Below are positions 32,168 to 43,045 of a stretch of DNA of 64,000 nt, piece after piece. Positions within the stretch are counted from its first letter, which is position 1. Each line of letters starts with the position of its first letter. The notes under the pieces were generated by a model, which was given only the letters and a program-made list of their open reading frames with translations, made no database searches and had not been told where the DNA came from. The position numbers and the translations under genes are program-made. Origin of the DNA: Callorhinus ursinus (Eukaryota; Chordata; Mammalia; Carnivora; Otariidae); contig NW_020313045.1 of the NCBI RefSeq assembly GCF_003265705.1, forward strand, positions 3,179,746-3,243,745, in the 5' to 3' direction.

Positions 32168-32197
32168 AAAGAAAAGAAAAGAAAAGAAAAAATACAA
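31881..32197 (+). mobile_element. SINEC in L1, with expanded GAAA tail and target-site duplication
   Basis: Head 'gtgcctgggtggctccgtca', body 'ctgaggtcatgatctcaggg', then a CT-rich stretch and a roughly 95-base GAAA/GAAAA tail. 'aaaatacaa' stands at 31881-31889 and 32189-32197, identical, so the element is about 31890-32188. Removing it rejoins the L1 reading 'atcaaaaatacaa|aggcattctt'. Confidence 0.93.
32095..32190 (+). repeat. (GAAA)n then (GAAAA)n microsatellite
   Basis: About eighteen perfect GAAA units are followed by a few GAAAA units, at the tail of the SINEC. Lysine/glutamate or phenylalanine/serine frames over it are meaningless. Confidence 0.95.
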
Positions 32198-33845
32198 AGG
32201 CATTCTTCACAGACATAGGAAAAATAGTTTTAAAATTCATATGGAATTACAAGAGACCCCATATAGCCGAAGCAATGTTGAGCATAAAGAATAAAACTAG
32301 AGGCATCATGCTACCTGATTTCAAAATATACCTCAAAGCTATAGTAATAAAAAGAGCGTGGTACTGGCTTAAAAGTAGACATATAGACCAATGGAACAGA
32401 AAGATAGCCCAGAAATAAATCCACACATTTAGCAGAGGACACATAAGGGAGACAGGATGACTTCAATAAATGGCATTGGGAAAACTGATTATCCACATGC
32501 AAAAGAATGAAATTGGACCCCTTTTCTCACTACCTATACAAAGATGATCCAAAATATATTAAAGACTTAAATGTAAGACTTGAAACTGTAAAACTACTAG
32601 AAGAGAACAGAAGGAAAAAATCTTCTTGACATGGGTCTGGGCAATGGTTTTTTTGATATGACCCCAAAAGCACAGGCAACAAAAGCAAAAATTGTCAAGT
32701 GGGATTGTATCAAATTAAAGAGCTTGAGCACAGCAAAGGCAACAATCAACAGAATAAAGAGGCAACCTATGAAGTGGGAGAAAATAGCTGTAAACCGTAC
32801 ATCTGACAAGGTGTTAATATCCAAAATATGTAAGGAACTCAACTCAATAGCAAGAAAACAAAGAACCCAATTAAAAATAGGCAAAGGACATGAACACACA
32901 TTTCTCAAAAGAAGACACAATAAATGGCCAGCAGGTATATAAAAAGGTGCTCAACATCACTCATCATCTGGAAATGCAAATCAAAACCACAATGTTATAT
33001 CACTTCCTACCTGTTAAAGTGGCTATTATCAAAAAGACAAAAGATAATAAGTATTGGTGAGAATATAGAAAAGGGACTTAGGTACAGTGTTGGTGGGAAT
33101 GTAAAGTAATGCAGCCACTATGAAAAACAGTACAGAGGTTCCCTAAAAATTAAAAACAGAATTACCATATGATCCAACAATCCCACTTCTGGGTATACGT
33201 CCAAAGGAAATAAAAACAGGATAGTGAAGCGATATCTTCAGTCCCATGTTCTAGTGTAACATTATTCATGATGACCAAGAGGCTGAAACAACATAAATGT
33301 CCATCAATGGGTGAATGGATAAAAAGAAGGTGGTATATACATGCAATGGAATATTATTCAGCTTTTAAAAAGAATGGAAATCCACCATTTCTGACAACCT
33401 GGGTGGATCTGGGGGACATTATGCTAAGTGAATTAAGCCAGGCATAAAAAGTCAAGAACTGTAGATCTTACTTATATGTGGAATTTTTAAGAAGTTGAAC
33501 TCACAGAAGCACAGAGTAGAATGGTGGTTACCAGGGGCTGGTGAGGGAGATAGGAAGGAAATGGAGAAATATATTTGTCAAAGGCTACAAAGTTACAGTT
33601 ATGTAGGATAAATAAATCTATAAAACTAATGTAGCCTTGATGACTATAGTTAATAATATGTACTAAATACTGGAAATCTAAGAGAGTAGATTTCAGGTGC
33701 TCTCACTATACAAGAAAGTGGTAACTATGTGAGGAGATGATATGTTAATTCACTCGACTCAGTAATCAATCCATTATGTATCAAATCTTCATATCAAATC
33801 ATGATCTTGTATACCTTTAATACATAAACTTTTTATTTATAAAAG
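32198..33845 (+). mobile_element. L1 (L1MA-like) ORF2 end and 3' UTR
   Basis: 'catatggaattacaagagac', 'caatgttgagcataaagaat', 'aaaagagcgtggtactggct', 'acatagggaaaactgattatc'-type phrases, then 'ggtatatacatgcaatggaa', 'tattattcagcttttaaaaa' and the 3' UTR end 'tgatcttgtatacctttaat'. It is a 5'-truncated copy with many frameshifts and stops. Confidence 0.9.
32631..32942 (+). pseudogene. L1 ORF2 C-terminal remnant
   Basis: The open piece includes 'KSLSTAKATINRIKRQP' and 'MKWEKIAVNRTSDKVLISKI', typical of the region after the L1 reverse transcriptase. A frame change near 32930 moves the continuation ('[11 protein letters not shown]') to another frame (32924-33109). Not functional. Confidence 0.9.
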
Positions 33846-34211
33846 GAATGAAGTCTTCATTCATGCTACAATATGGATGAACCTTGGAAACACTTTGCTA
33901 AGAAAAAAAGCCAGACACAAAAGGCCATATATTCTATGTTTCCACTTACATGAAATGTCCAGAATGGTCAAATCTATGGGGAGGGACAGCCAGATTAGTA
34001 GTTGCCTTGAGTTGGGGGGACTGGAAGAGCCATAGCCAAAGAGTACAGGGTTTATTTGGGGAATGATGAAAATGTTCTAAAATTTATTGTAGTAATAGTT
34101 GCACAACTCCACGAATATACTAAAAACCATGGAATTGTGCACTCTAAGTGAATAAATTGTATGGTATGTGAATTATACTCAATAAAGCTGTTACCAAAAA
34201 AAAAAAAAAAG
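33846..34211 (+). mobile_element. Second L1 3' end, directly behind the first
   Basis: 'catgctacaatatggatgaa', 'ccttggaaacactttgctaa', 'gccagacacaaaaggccata', 'cttacatgaaatgtccagaa' and 'tatactcaataaagctgtta', ending in A13. This is a complete older L1M-type 3' end, different from the 3' UTR that ends at 33845, so two L1 tails lie in tandem. Either the left L1 inserted next to or into the older one, or they were joined by deletion. Confidence 0.8.
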
Positions 34212-34374
34212 ATTTTCAGACAGGAATATTTATTATGACACAGAATTCAGAATTGCCAGTGCATGGTGACGGTGGAAAGAAAATAAAGTTTTAGTCAGTT
34301 TTATTATTGTTTCCAAAATCTCTGCAATGAAAAGTAAATAAATAAATTAATAAATTAATTAATTAAAAAAGAAT
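34212..34374. other. AT-rich spacer
   Basis: Contains 'aataaataaattaataaatt' near 34337-34360. No further call. Confidence 0.4.
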
Positions 34375-34452
34375 CTTTACAATGAGCCTTGTATCTCGCT
34401 AGTGCCTGGTCTGTAGTAGGTCCCTAATAAATATTCGTTGACTTAATTAACA
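34375..34452 (+). mobile_element. L2 3' tip
   Basis: 'ctagtgcctggtctgtagta', 'ggtccctaataaatattcgt' and 'tgacttaatt' are the forward L2 terminus. Confidence 0.7.
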
Positions 34453-34579
34453 GAAGCTAGCACGCACCTTGATCAGGGGAAGTACCTGCCTCTAGGAGGG
34501 GCACCTAACCTAATCTCCGAGGGTAAAGAAAGCGACAGCGACATTGACAATGAGCTTCAGATGATACGTAATGATATGT
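34453..34579. other. Unclassified spacer
   Basis: Nothing recognised. Confidence 0.35.
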
Positions 34580-35390
34580 AAGATACGCAGCAGAGGAAGA
34601 GTGCTTTGACAGGAGGCACAACGTGTGCAAAGGACTGGAGCCAAAAGCAAGAGTATTATAAGTTGGCCGGAAAGATGGGATGGTGGAGGGCGAAGGATGA
34701 AGGTGGGGTGGGAAGGTGAGAGAAGGAGAGGAAGCCGAAGGACAAGAGAAGAAGCCACAGTGGCAGAGGCCGCATCAAAATGTGCTTTGCGGAAGACATG
34801 TTACAAATTTTTGATATTATCCTTAGGGAATTCAGAACAAGCTTTAGGTATCACAGGGATTGCTGCAGGGTGGGAGGTCAGATTTCTTCTGGGAAGAGTC
34901 ATTTGGCCACAAGGCAGAAAATCAGTTAAAGAGAGAAGAGCAGGTAATTTGGTAAATGGGCTTAAGAGGCTGTTGGAGTCATCCAAACAAAGGATAATTG
35001 GTGACCTAGGGAAGTGTAATGGCAGGGATCTGACCATGAGGAGGTGGCCTGAGAGATAATTAGGAAATAGAGTTGATGTGGAGTGAGGGACAGTAGGAAG
35101 CAGCAATGGCTTTCAGCCATGTTTGTACTCCAGCAATGGGTGAACCACGGTGCATGGATTGATAAGGAGGTGTTCATTCATGGTGAGTTTCAGATATCTG
35201 TGAGATATCTCCATGGAAGTATCTAGAAGGGTTAGGTGTGCACATCTGAGCCTGAGGAGAGTGACCTTGGCTGGAGAGTCAGATCTGGGAGTTACTAGAC
35301 ACACTCAGATGGCAGGAGACCACATGGAACTGAGAAGGACTATGTAGACAGTGAAGGGAAGAGGAACAAGACAGAACCCTACAGAAACAA
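34580..35390 (-). mobile_element. L2 internal region, reverse
   Basis: 'gaggctgttggagtcatcca', 'ggcagggatctgaccatgag', 'gagttgatgtggagtgaggg', 'gagatatctccatggaagta', 'tctgagcctgaggagagtga' and 'ctggagagtcagatctggga' match the order of reversed L2 in the segment beyond its 3' UTR. It includes the near-palindrome 'agatatctgtgagatatct' at about 35192-35210. Frames across it on both strands are accidental. Confidence 0.6.
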
Positions 35391-36543
35391 AGCCTTGTTG
35401 GCATGGGGATATTGCTCTGGGAGGAATGGGAATACTGAAGGCAAATTTCTTCTCATTTTTTTTTCTAAGAGCAGCCATCCCTAGTATGAATGAGTGCTTG
35501 GGATTCTTTTTACAAGTGTGACTTTGTACACTACCTGTCTGGGGCAGATGAGGAGTCTCTTCTGGAAGATTTACTGTATTTATGGAAGCATAAGGTAAGC
35601 AAACAAGACACGATCTAGAGCAGGATATCTTCTGGCCTGGCAGAAACTGCCTGTCCGAAAGAATTCATAGCAGGGAAGGAGGCAGGGGTTTGGCACAGGG
35701 GCCATTGAGCTTCCTGGGAAAATAGTCATACTCTAGAAAACCTCATAGACACAACTCCCTTTGAGGTGCAACGTTATTAGAACCTGCCAGCTAGACTGGG
35801 ATAATCCAACACGAGATCCCTAAGCCAGCACAGACTCACCATGAGGCAAGATCACCTGGGTCTTGGTGTTTTGCTCACATGTGTGTCTTGCAAAATCTGG
35901 CTGCAAGATAGGTCTGTGACTGTGCAGGACTGGTATTCAAGAGTGACACTGTTTCCATGTGGCAAGGATATTGATGCTTATCCATATAAGCCCCTGGTTT
36001 TCATGGACAACTAAATAGAAGCCTTTAGAAGAGGTACTGAACTCCCTACTAATATAAGCAGATGACTGATTAAATTATTGGATAAAGGGAAGAGATTACT
36101 GTTACTGCGTTTGACCCTCAAGCAGGTAAAAAGGTCACTGAACATGAAGATCCTCATGAAGATGTTTTTCAAGATCACTACCCTATATACTCTCCCTCCC
36201 CCTACAACTCTCCTTTCCCCTACTCTGAAATGGCAATCTGGGGAAATTATTACTTGGCCAGTATAGAAAACACTTGCGTATTGCCAGAAATACATGTCAA
36301 ACTCTCTTTTGCCCTTAAATGAATCTGATGGCATTTTAGAGTAGTGTTTTCCCCTCTTAGTATGTGTCTTTGAAAGTTTTCTAAGTATCATTAGGCTGTG
36401 TAGGTCTCTACATAATCTATGTTTCTATGTACTGTATAGAAGCATAAAATGGTGGTTGGAAAGAGGTGTCCAAGAGATGTGGGTTGTACAGTTTCAATTA
36501 GGGTTCCTTCTCCTTTTAAAAAAACCTCCTTAATCAATTGAAA
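35391..36543. other. Unclassified stretch, no gene recognised
   Basis: No named repeat. A 126-codon minus frame (36011-36391) overlaps a 62-codon plus frame and has no domain. Confidence 0.45.
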
Positions 36544-36827
36544 AGAACTTTCAGGGATGCTTGGATGGCACAGTTGGTTAAGCATAGGACTCTTGGTATT
36601 GGCTTGGATGGTGATCTCAGGGTTGTGAGATTGAGCTCTGTGTCAAACCCTGCATCGAGCCCCAAGTTAAGCCCTACGTGGAGCCCTGCATCAGGCTCCA
36701 TGCTTAGCTCGGAGTCTGCCTAAGACTCCCTCTCCCTTTACCCCTCCCCCTGCTCTCCCTCTCTTACTCTCTCCCTCTCTCTAAAATAAATAGTCTTTTT
36801 TTTTAAAAAAAAAAACCAGAACTTTCA
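36544..36827 (+). mobile_element. SINEC, diverged, with target-site duplication
   Basis: Head 'gggatgcttggatggcacag' (several changes from the usual head), body 'ggatggtgatctcagggttg', a duplicated 'gagccc' segment, CT-rich stretch and tail 'taaaataaatagtctttt'. 'agaactttca' is at 36544-36553 and 36818-36827, identical. It is longer than the other copies because of internal repetition of the 'cctgcatc(a/g)..gccc' part. Confidence 0.88.
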
Positions 36828-38059
36828 AATCTGACTTTTCCCCATTTCTCCACGTAACAAAACATGGTCACGTGATTCTGAATGCAATATGGGATGGTCT
36901 GATGGTAAATGGATTTAGTTAGGAACACACAGGAAGCAATGTTAATTCATATTTATTTGTTGATAAACTCAGGGATCACTATTTATAGTACTTTCTAAAA
37001 AGTTGTAAAATGTTTTCTTTGATTTAGGGAAAATAATTAGGAGTAATGCAATAGTTAAATTTAACAAATTTCCTTCTTTCCTTTGGGTGCCTGTCATTTG
37101 AACACTCTCATTTATTTCTATTAAAATTTTTAAAAGTGTTCCTTAATTGCTTTTGTCAGTAGTTATTATATTCAAGATTTCTATTAGTTTTTAAATGTCC
37201 CATTTTATTTCCTTCATTTTTCTCATTAAAGAGACTGGTTAGAAAAATGAATTCAATTCAGTAGCCAACAATTGCCCATCCATTGTAGATTCTGCTAATA
37301 AATTGTATGTTGGTTCTTGTAGCACCCTTGAGACCACAGTGAGGATATTGAAAAACCAAGTTTGAAAAAAAAAAAAGATCTTCTATTGTGGTTTTTTTAG
37401 AGCCGATTGAAGACCTTAGAGAGCACTTTTAAAAATATGGTGATGTGATATAATTAATGTGGTAAACTTAGGTTAACTTTGTTTATTTACATATTTAGGC
37501 CCTGTCTGTCTTGGTTGGCAGCCATTTGAAGCAATTTGAAAGGATATAAGAAATAAAATAAATAGAAAAAAATTCAGGGCCTTGAAATATAGGTAGACTA
37601 GAGTGTAAAAACTGGGGGAAATTAAAATGAATAAGACATATTAACATAATATGGCTATCGAAAGTGAGTTAGGACAAGGAATTAGTTTTTCCCATCCATC
37701 AGTTTTCTTCCATAGGACTTTTGTTGAGTATTTAAACAGCAAGAGAACCCAAGGACTGGGCTGGAAAAGGAAAGTGAAATCACCTAGTCTCTGTGCTTGG
37801 AAGCAATAATTCTGCTAAAGAAAGGGGCCAGCGTGACAACAGTCTCCTACCCCCAAGAAAATTGAAATCAGAGGTAGCCTAAAAGTAGCTTAGTTATAAC
37901 CCAACTACCACTCATCATAATTCCTGATTGAATCAAGGTGAGGAGACTCTCAACCAATTTCTCTGACCCTGGGAAGTGAATATCAATTTACGGTCTCTAA
38001 ATTCTTTAACACAAGTGTCTAGCATGCAATAAAAATGTGACACAGGAGAAAGAGCAGAA
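36828..38059. other. Unclassified AT-rich stretch
   Basis: No gene recognised. It may include L1 relics too diverged to call by eye. A12 run near 37365-37376. Confidence 0.4.
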
Positions 38060-38345
38060 GACTGCAATCCATAATCAAGAGAAAAAATAGCCAATAGAAG
38101 CAGACACACTCACACACCTGTCGCACATTGCTGGTAGGGATGTAAAATGGTGCAAGTCTGGAAAACATTTTGTTACATTCTTGTATAGTTAAATATACAC
38201 TTACCAAAAGACCTAGCAACTCCACTCTCAGGTATTTATCCAAAAGAGAAGAAACATGTTTCCAGGAGAGATCACAAATTTTCATAGCAGCAAGACCTAG
38301 AAATGTTCAACAGGTGACAGGATAAATAAGTTCCTCAGGCTAAAG
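38060..38345 (+). mobile_element. Old L1 fragment (ORF2 3' region)
   Basis: 'cacattgctggtagggatgt', 'aaaatggtgcaagtctggaa', 'gacctagcaactccactctc', 'aggtatttatccaaaagaga' and 'ttttcatagcagcaagacct' follow the L1 order on the plus strand. Confidence 0.75.
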
Positions 38346-38959
38346 GAACTATTTCCAGTTGAAAAGAAAGAACTTCAAGAAGGAACAAAGGGCTCTTGAA
38401 AAGATGCATATATGAGTACATGTAAAAGATTATTGATTGCTTAAAGCAGCATAAACCGTATCTTATGGTGTTTATGGAGTATAAAGTTAAATATAAAATC
38501 ACAATAACCAAAAGGGTAGGGGTGGTAAATCAATTATAATGCTATAATTTTAAGATGAAAAAATTGGTGTTTTGCTTCCTGGAAACCAAAGCAAAAAGTG
38601 AAATATTACTATTTCCAAAATCACTGTGTCCATATAAAAATCTATTCTTACTCCTCAGGAGAAATAAAACTTTTTTTGTGAGGGCTAAAAATAAAATTTT
38701 GATTTGCTATTTTTGGAGAGGACCCTGAATATAGTGGAAGATATACTAAAAAAACCTCTCTATAAAAAATGAACTAATGGGTTTGTTTAGCATTTTCATA
38801 AAGCATCTCACAATATTAGCCAAAGGCTGGGTGAAGGCTATTCTATTGGTGAGAGGTACAATGTGATTTATCACTCAACTTGAAATTGTTATCTGATTGG
38901 TCAGAGGGCCATTTCTCCTAACCTTCATCTCACATTAATATCTTGAAATGATATTCACG
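38346..38959. other. Unclassified AT-rich stretch
   Basis: Nothing recognised. Confidence 0.4.
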
Positions 38960-39125
38960 AACATATTTGGAACTTACTTAAGTCCTGACATATCAATAAT
39001 TGCTTTAAATATAAATGATTTAAGTATACTGATTAAAAAGCAGAGATTGGAAGAGTAGATTAAAAAACACCATCCAACAGATGCTGTCTATAGGAAATTC
39101 ATTTCAAATACTTAATACTAGTAAA
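38960..39125 (+). mobile_element. Old L1 ORF2 fragment
   Basis: 'tatcaataattgctttaaat', 'ataaatgatttaagtatact', 'gattaaaaagcagagattgg', 'aagagtagattaaaaaacac' and 'gatgctgtctataggaaatt' match the ORF2 segment encoding the start of the region after the endonuclease. Isolated piece. Confidence 0.65.
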
Positions 39126-39819
39126 AATTTGAAACAGCAAAACCCTGCAAAACATATATTTTGCTCAAGTCAGTAAAACTTATCCAATACATTTGTAAAG
39201 TAATTTGGTAAATTGCTTATTAAAGGCTAAAATCCAAAACAAAAATAAAATGAAAGCAACATAAGCACTGGCTAGCATTGAAATTGCCATTCTTATCTCA
39301 GCCACTTGTAGGTAGTATGTATTTACTAAGTGAATATTTTGGATCAAATTGAGATCTTTTTCAGTGTATTCAATTCACATCAGCTCCGCAATTGGTCCAA
39401 TTCAGCTTTAAAGATAAAGATTTGAAAATGTTGCATTTTGAACAGAAAGCTAACACTTTTATTCCCAGGAACATGGTTTTTGACCAAACAAGACTTGAAT
39501 AATCTAGAGAAAGAGAGATTGTATTTGAGTTAAAGAAGAGAAAAAATAAAAGTTAACCAGAGCTTAGGTCTACTGGTATGTACTGAAATATTTTTTTTTT
39601 AAATCGCTGCTCTACTACAGAAAAAAAAAAAGGTTTGCATCAACAACTTTTAATGTTTTTACTCCCTTTTGATGGTGAAAAGAATTTTTTAAGGCATTAT
39701 ATTTCCCCTCCCTCTTCCAGGAATTTTTGAGCAATACAAGTATGTGTATCACTAAGATAAAATCAGGGAATATTTTATCGATGTGTTAGTTATAGAAAGA
39801 GAAGTTTGCATGATCAAGA
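39126..39819. other. Unclassified AT-rich stretch
   Basis: Nothing recognised. T and A runs occur near 39591 and 39620. Confidence 0.4.
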
Positions 39820-39945
39820 AGTTTGCATAATCTTAATACTAAAAACTGATAAAATAGCACAAAATAAGGAAATAAGTCTTAGTTTGGAATATAGAAACTA
39901 TAATCCTGAATAATGTATTAGCAAATATAATGTCTCAGGCTCAAA
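39820..39945 (+). mobile_element. Old L1 ORF2 fragment
   Basis: 'taatcttaatactaaaaact', 'gataaaatagcacaaaataa', 'gaaactataatcctgaataa' and 'tgtattagcaaatataatgt' resemble the L1 ORF2 piece '..aaactacaggcc..tcctgatgaac..attagcaaac..'. With the two fragments to the left it suggests one ancient, now scattered, forward L1. Confidence 0.5.
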
Positions 39946-40754
39946 TCAGGGGAAAAGAAAATCCCTTAGCATGAATTGCTATGTCTGTATATCACTTATG
40001 GCTCCACACAGGTTGATGAAAAGTCCTACAAGTTGTGGAGTTGTCAAAACATTTTATTTCATTTAAAAAACAACAACACTTTGGTGTTAGATATTCTGAG
40101 TAATGGAATATAATCCTGTCTGCTTACGGCTTTTCTGGTTTTATACTGCTACAGTAAATTATGAGTAACTTTATGGTGGGATTCTTGATTTACTTTTTAA
40201 AAAGACATTAGCTCTATTATTTATTAATTCTAACAGATTTCTTCTATAAACACTCCATAAATATTAACATATCTGATGGATTGAAAAGATCTGATGAAAG
40301 TAAAAAAAAAAACAACAACATTATGCCTGATGTATGGTGACGATTTGACAACGTTCTCCTTTTATGTTGTTTGTTCTTTATTGTTTTTGATAGCAAAAGG
40401 TGCAATTAATTAACAGCTCATGTCAGTGGAAGAGAAAGCTATCATAGTTAAGTGTAGTGAGTTTTAGATTCTTCTACAAGGAGTAAATCATTATTTCTAG
40501 AAGTTTATGGTTTATTTGAAGTTTTCCTGCATTCAAATTTTACTAAAAAACTTTAATTTGTGCCTAGAAATTATTTTCAACAGAATCAAAGTTTTTATTA
40601 TTTAAACTGGAGAAATAACCAGTGTCACATCGTCACACTTACCCTTTTACAAGGTCTTTTGAAAATGAGTTAGACCTAGGGCTTCCGTCTTCAAGAAGAC
40701 TTCCACAATATACAGATATTAATTAAGTGCTTAAGTGCTCATTGTGATGGTGGG
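39946..40754. other. Unclassified AT-rich stretch, no gene recognised
   Basis: Nothing recognised. An A10 run followed by CAA repeats lies at about 40302-40320. Confidence 0.4.
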
Positions 40755-40755
40755 C

Positions 40756-40812
<57 letters not shown>
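40755..40812 (+). repeat. Compound (TG)n-(GA)n microsatellite
   Basis: Seven TG units are followed by about 22 GA units without interruption. Likely length-variable between individuals. Confidence 0.95.
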
Positions 40813-40814
<2 letters not shown>

Positions 40815-41184
40815 CAGACAAATGGACAGACAGAATGAGAAAGAGGCTGGAAAAGTAGAGTAATAGCATAGAATAATGGATGCAGAAACCCATGTGACAG
40901 GTAATGCTAGTTTTAATGTCTTTTAGTAACATATCTTCTTTCTATATTTAGTTCAGAAATTTAAAGATTAAAAAAAGGCTATTAACTAGTTAAAATTCTA
41001 GACCGTGGTGACTTCCCCTTCCAGAGTCCCCCCCCAACCCCCCCCCCCACCCCTGTTTCAGTATGCAAATGGAAAAGATGACTAACAAGAAGCCCATGTG
41101 TTTTTCCTATGGACAAGAAGTATGTGGGTAATGAGTGTATATGTACTATTTTAAGTTATCACGGATATTTCTTCGGTGTCATGT
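40813..41184. other. Unclassified stretch with a C-rich run
   Basis: A C-rich run, broken by A pairs, spans 41028-41053. No gene recognised. Confidence 0.45.
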
Positions 41185-41335
41185 GTGTGTCTGGCACTGT
41201 GCTAAGAGGCTTCCATATATTGTTTCCCTATCATTTATTGCAAACCTGTGAAGTAGGTGCTATTATTATCTCATTTTTTTTTATACATGAGAGCATAAAA
41301 GTCTAGAAACAGATTACTAATAAAACTGAATTGCC
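41185..41335 (-). mobile_element. MIR
   Basis: 'gtctggcactgtgctaagag', 'gcttccatatattgtttccc', 'gtgaagtaggtgctattatt' and 'atctcatttttttttataca' follow the reverse MIR order. Confidence 0.75.
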
Positions 41336-42044
41336 CATTGAGAAAGTTATTCTCTTTTATATTGTTTCATTCCTTGTGATTTCAACAAAGAAGTCTCAGG
41401 AGTTAGTATGTTTTTAACACCTCTGTAACATTTGCTAATCAATTTCTCTCCCAAGCTTTCTCTTTCTCACCCTCAACAAAGATAAAGCCCAGGTTCAGAG
41501 CCCCTGGAAAGCAATAGTTTGTAACTAGATTGTAACAACATTGTTTTGTTTTAATTCTATTTTTAACATATAGTTTCTATTTTGGGTCAGGGATACTAGT
41601 ATTCCATATTTCCTAGTAGCCCAAATTGCCTTTTGAAATTAATTTAGGTAGAAAAATATTGAATCATTTAAAGATACTGAGTACATAATGGCAATATTCA
41701 TGAAGGTGGTAAGTAAAAGACAAGTTTGGGAAATAGTGTAGAATGCACTGCTTGCATTCATTGACAGAAGTTCGTGAGTACTTTAAAATCCATTTGCATC
41801 TGAGGCATGCATTTTCTGGAGATTTTTAAATGATGTTTGTAGCACTGGGCTCTGCAATAATTGATGGTTCTAAAATTTAGTATCTTTGAATATGTAGACC
41901 TAAGTTGACCAAGCCAACATGCATACAATGCACATTTGTGATTTTTTACTTCAGGAAGAAAGAGGAATATAAATGAAAATGAAAGAGAAAAGTTAAAAAC
42001 TTTAGATATCCTTGGTTAGGGCAAGACAGTTCTGAACTTCCATT
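41336..42044. other. Unclassified AT-rich stretch
   Basis: Nothing recognised. Confidence 0.4.
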
Positions 42045-42160
42045 TTTTTAATAAATATTTATTGATCATTTTTGTATGTCAATCATTTTGCTAAATGTCT
42101 TAAATATGTTATTACACTTAATTCCTGCAACAATCTCACAGTAGAAGACCATGGTTGTCT
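42045..42160 (-). mobile_element. MIR or L2 terminal fragment
   Basis: 'aataaatatttattgatcat', 'gtatgtcaatcattttgcta', 'aatgtcttaaatatgttatt' and 'acttaattcctgcaacaatc' fit the reversed MIR 3' end. Confidence 0.6.
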
Positions 42161-42234
42161 TGGTTTTAAGAAAACATAGTAGATTAAGAAACTTGGATCA
42201 ATGTACCAAATGTCAAGTTTGGAGTCTTCTTAGG

Positions 42235-42475
42235 TAGTACCTAACATTCACAATGGCAACGCTTCCTCTCACTGACTACCCACTATTCCCTGGCCACTGT
42301 GCTAGGCATTCTGTGGACATGCTCCCCACTTTCTTAACGACTATACAAAGGTAAGAGTGAACCCAGTAATGGATGAAGGAAGTAGCTCAGAGGCATTAAA
42401 TAGCTGATCCACGATCATATGGTTTATTAGTGGCAGAGCTGAGATTTGATTCTAGCTTCCCTGGTTGTATATGGT
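42235..42475 (-). mobile_element. MIR
   Basis: 'ggccactgtgctaggcattc', 'gtggacatgctccccacttt', 'tagtggcagagctgagattt' and 'gattctagcttccctggttg' form a reverse MIR. The 'gtggcagagct' block is well kept. Confidence 0.75.
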
Positions 42476-42559
42476 TTTTACTTCAAAGCCTTCTCTGTCC
42501 CTTCCCCACTCCCTCTTTTAATTTCTAAGAAAATTAAGAGAAAGAAAAAGAAATCTAAT
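42476..42559. other. Short unclassified spacer
   Basis: Nothing recognised. Confidence 0.35.
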
Positions 42560-43045
42560 CTTTTATATTTATCCTCATATTAAACATTTTTGATGCTCTT
42601 CATTTCTTCGAATAGATCTGAGTTTCTATGTGGATCAAGCCCATTAGCCTGAAGAATTTCCTTTAGTTATTGTAATACAGATGGTTGCTGACAAACCACC
42701 TCAATTTTTGCTTATCCAACAATGCCTTTATTTTTTCCCAATTTTTAAAAAATGTATTTTGCTGGATATGAAATTCTGATTTGACAGCATTTTCTTTCAT
42801 AACTGAAATGATATTATCTTATTATCTCTTATTTTTCTTTTTTATAAGAAGTTGGCTAATGTTTTATTTCTTTCCAAGTAATGTGTTGGTTTTCTCCAGC
42901 TGCTTGGGAGTTTCAGTTTTTATTTTTCATTTTCAGGAGCTTAGGAATGATGTGCCTAGTTGCAGTTTCCCTGAATTTATCCTGTGTAAGTTTTGTTAAG
43001 CTTCTTAGATCTGTTTTTCACTAAATTTGGGGAATCTTACACCTT
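42560..43045 (-). mobile_element. Old L1 (5' side), left part of a split copy
   Basis: 'ctgaagaatttcctttagtt', 'tattttgctggatatgaaat', 'tctgatttgacagcattttc', 'ttttctccagctgcttggga' and 'gaatgatgtgcctagttgca' follow the reversed old L1M sequence. It is cut near 43045 by a younger L1 and resumes near 44455. Confidence 0.7.

Noticed and set aside
31962..32240. Phe/Ser-rich 92-codon and Lys/Glu-rich 75-codon frames
   Set aside because: They are direct translations of the GAAA microsatellite and the SINE.
40755..40812. CRISPR-like regular repetition
   Set aside because: It is a simple dinucleotide repeat. No spaced direct repeats exist anywhere in the window, and the DNA is mammalian.
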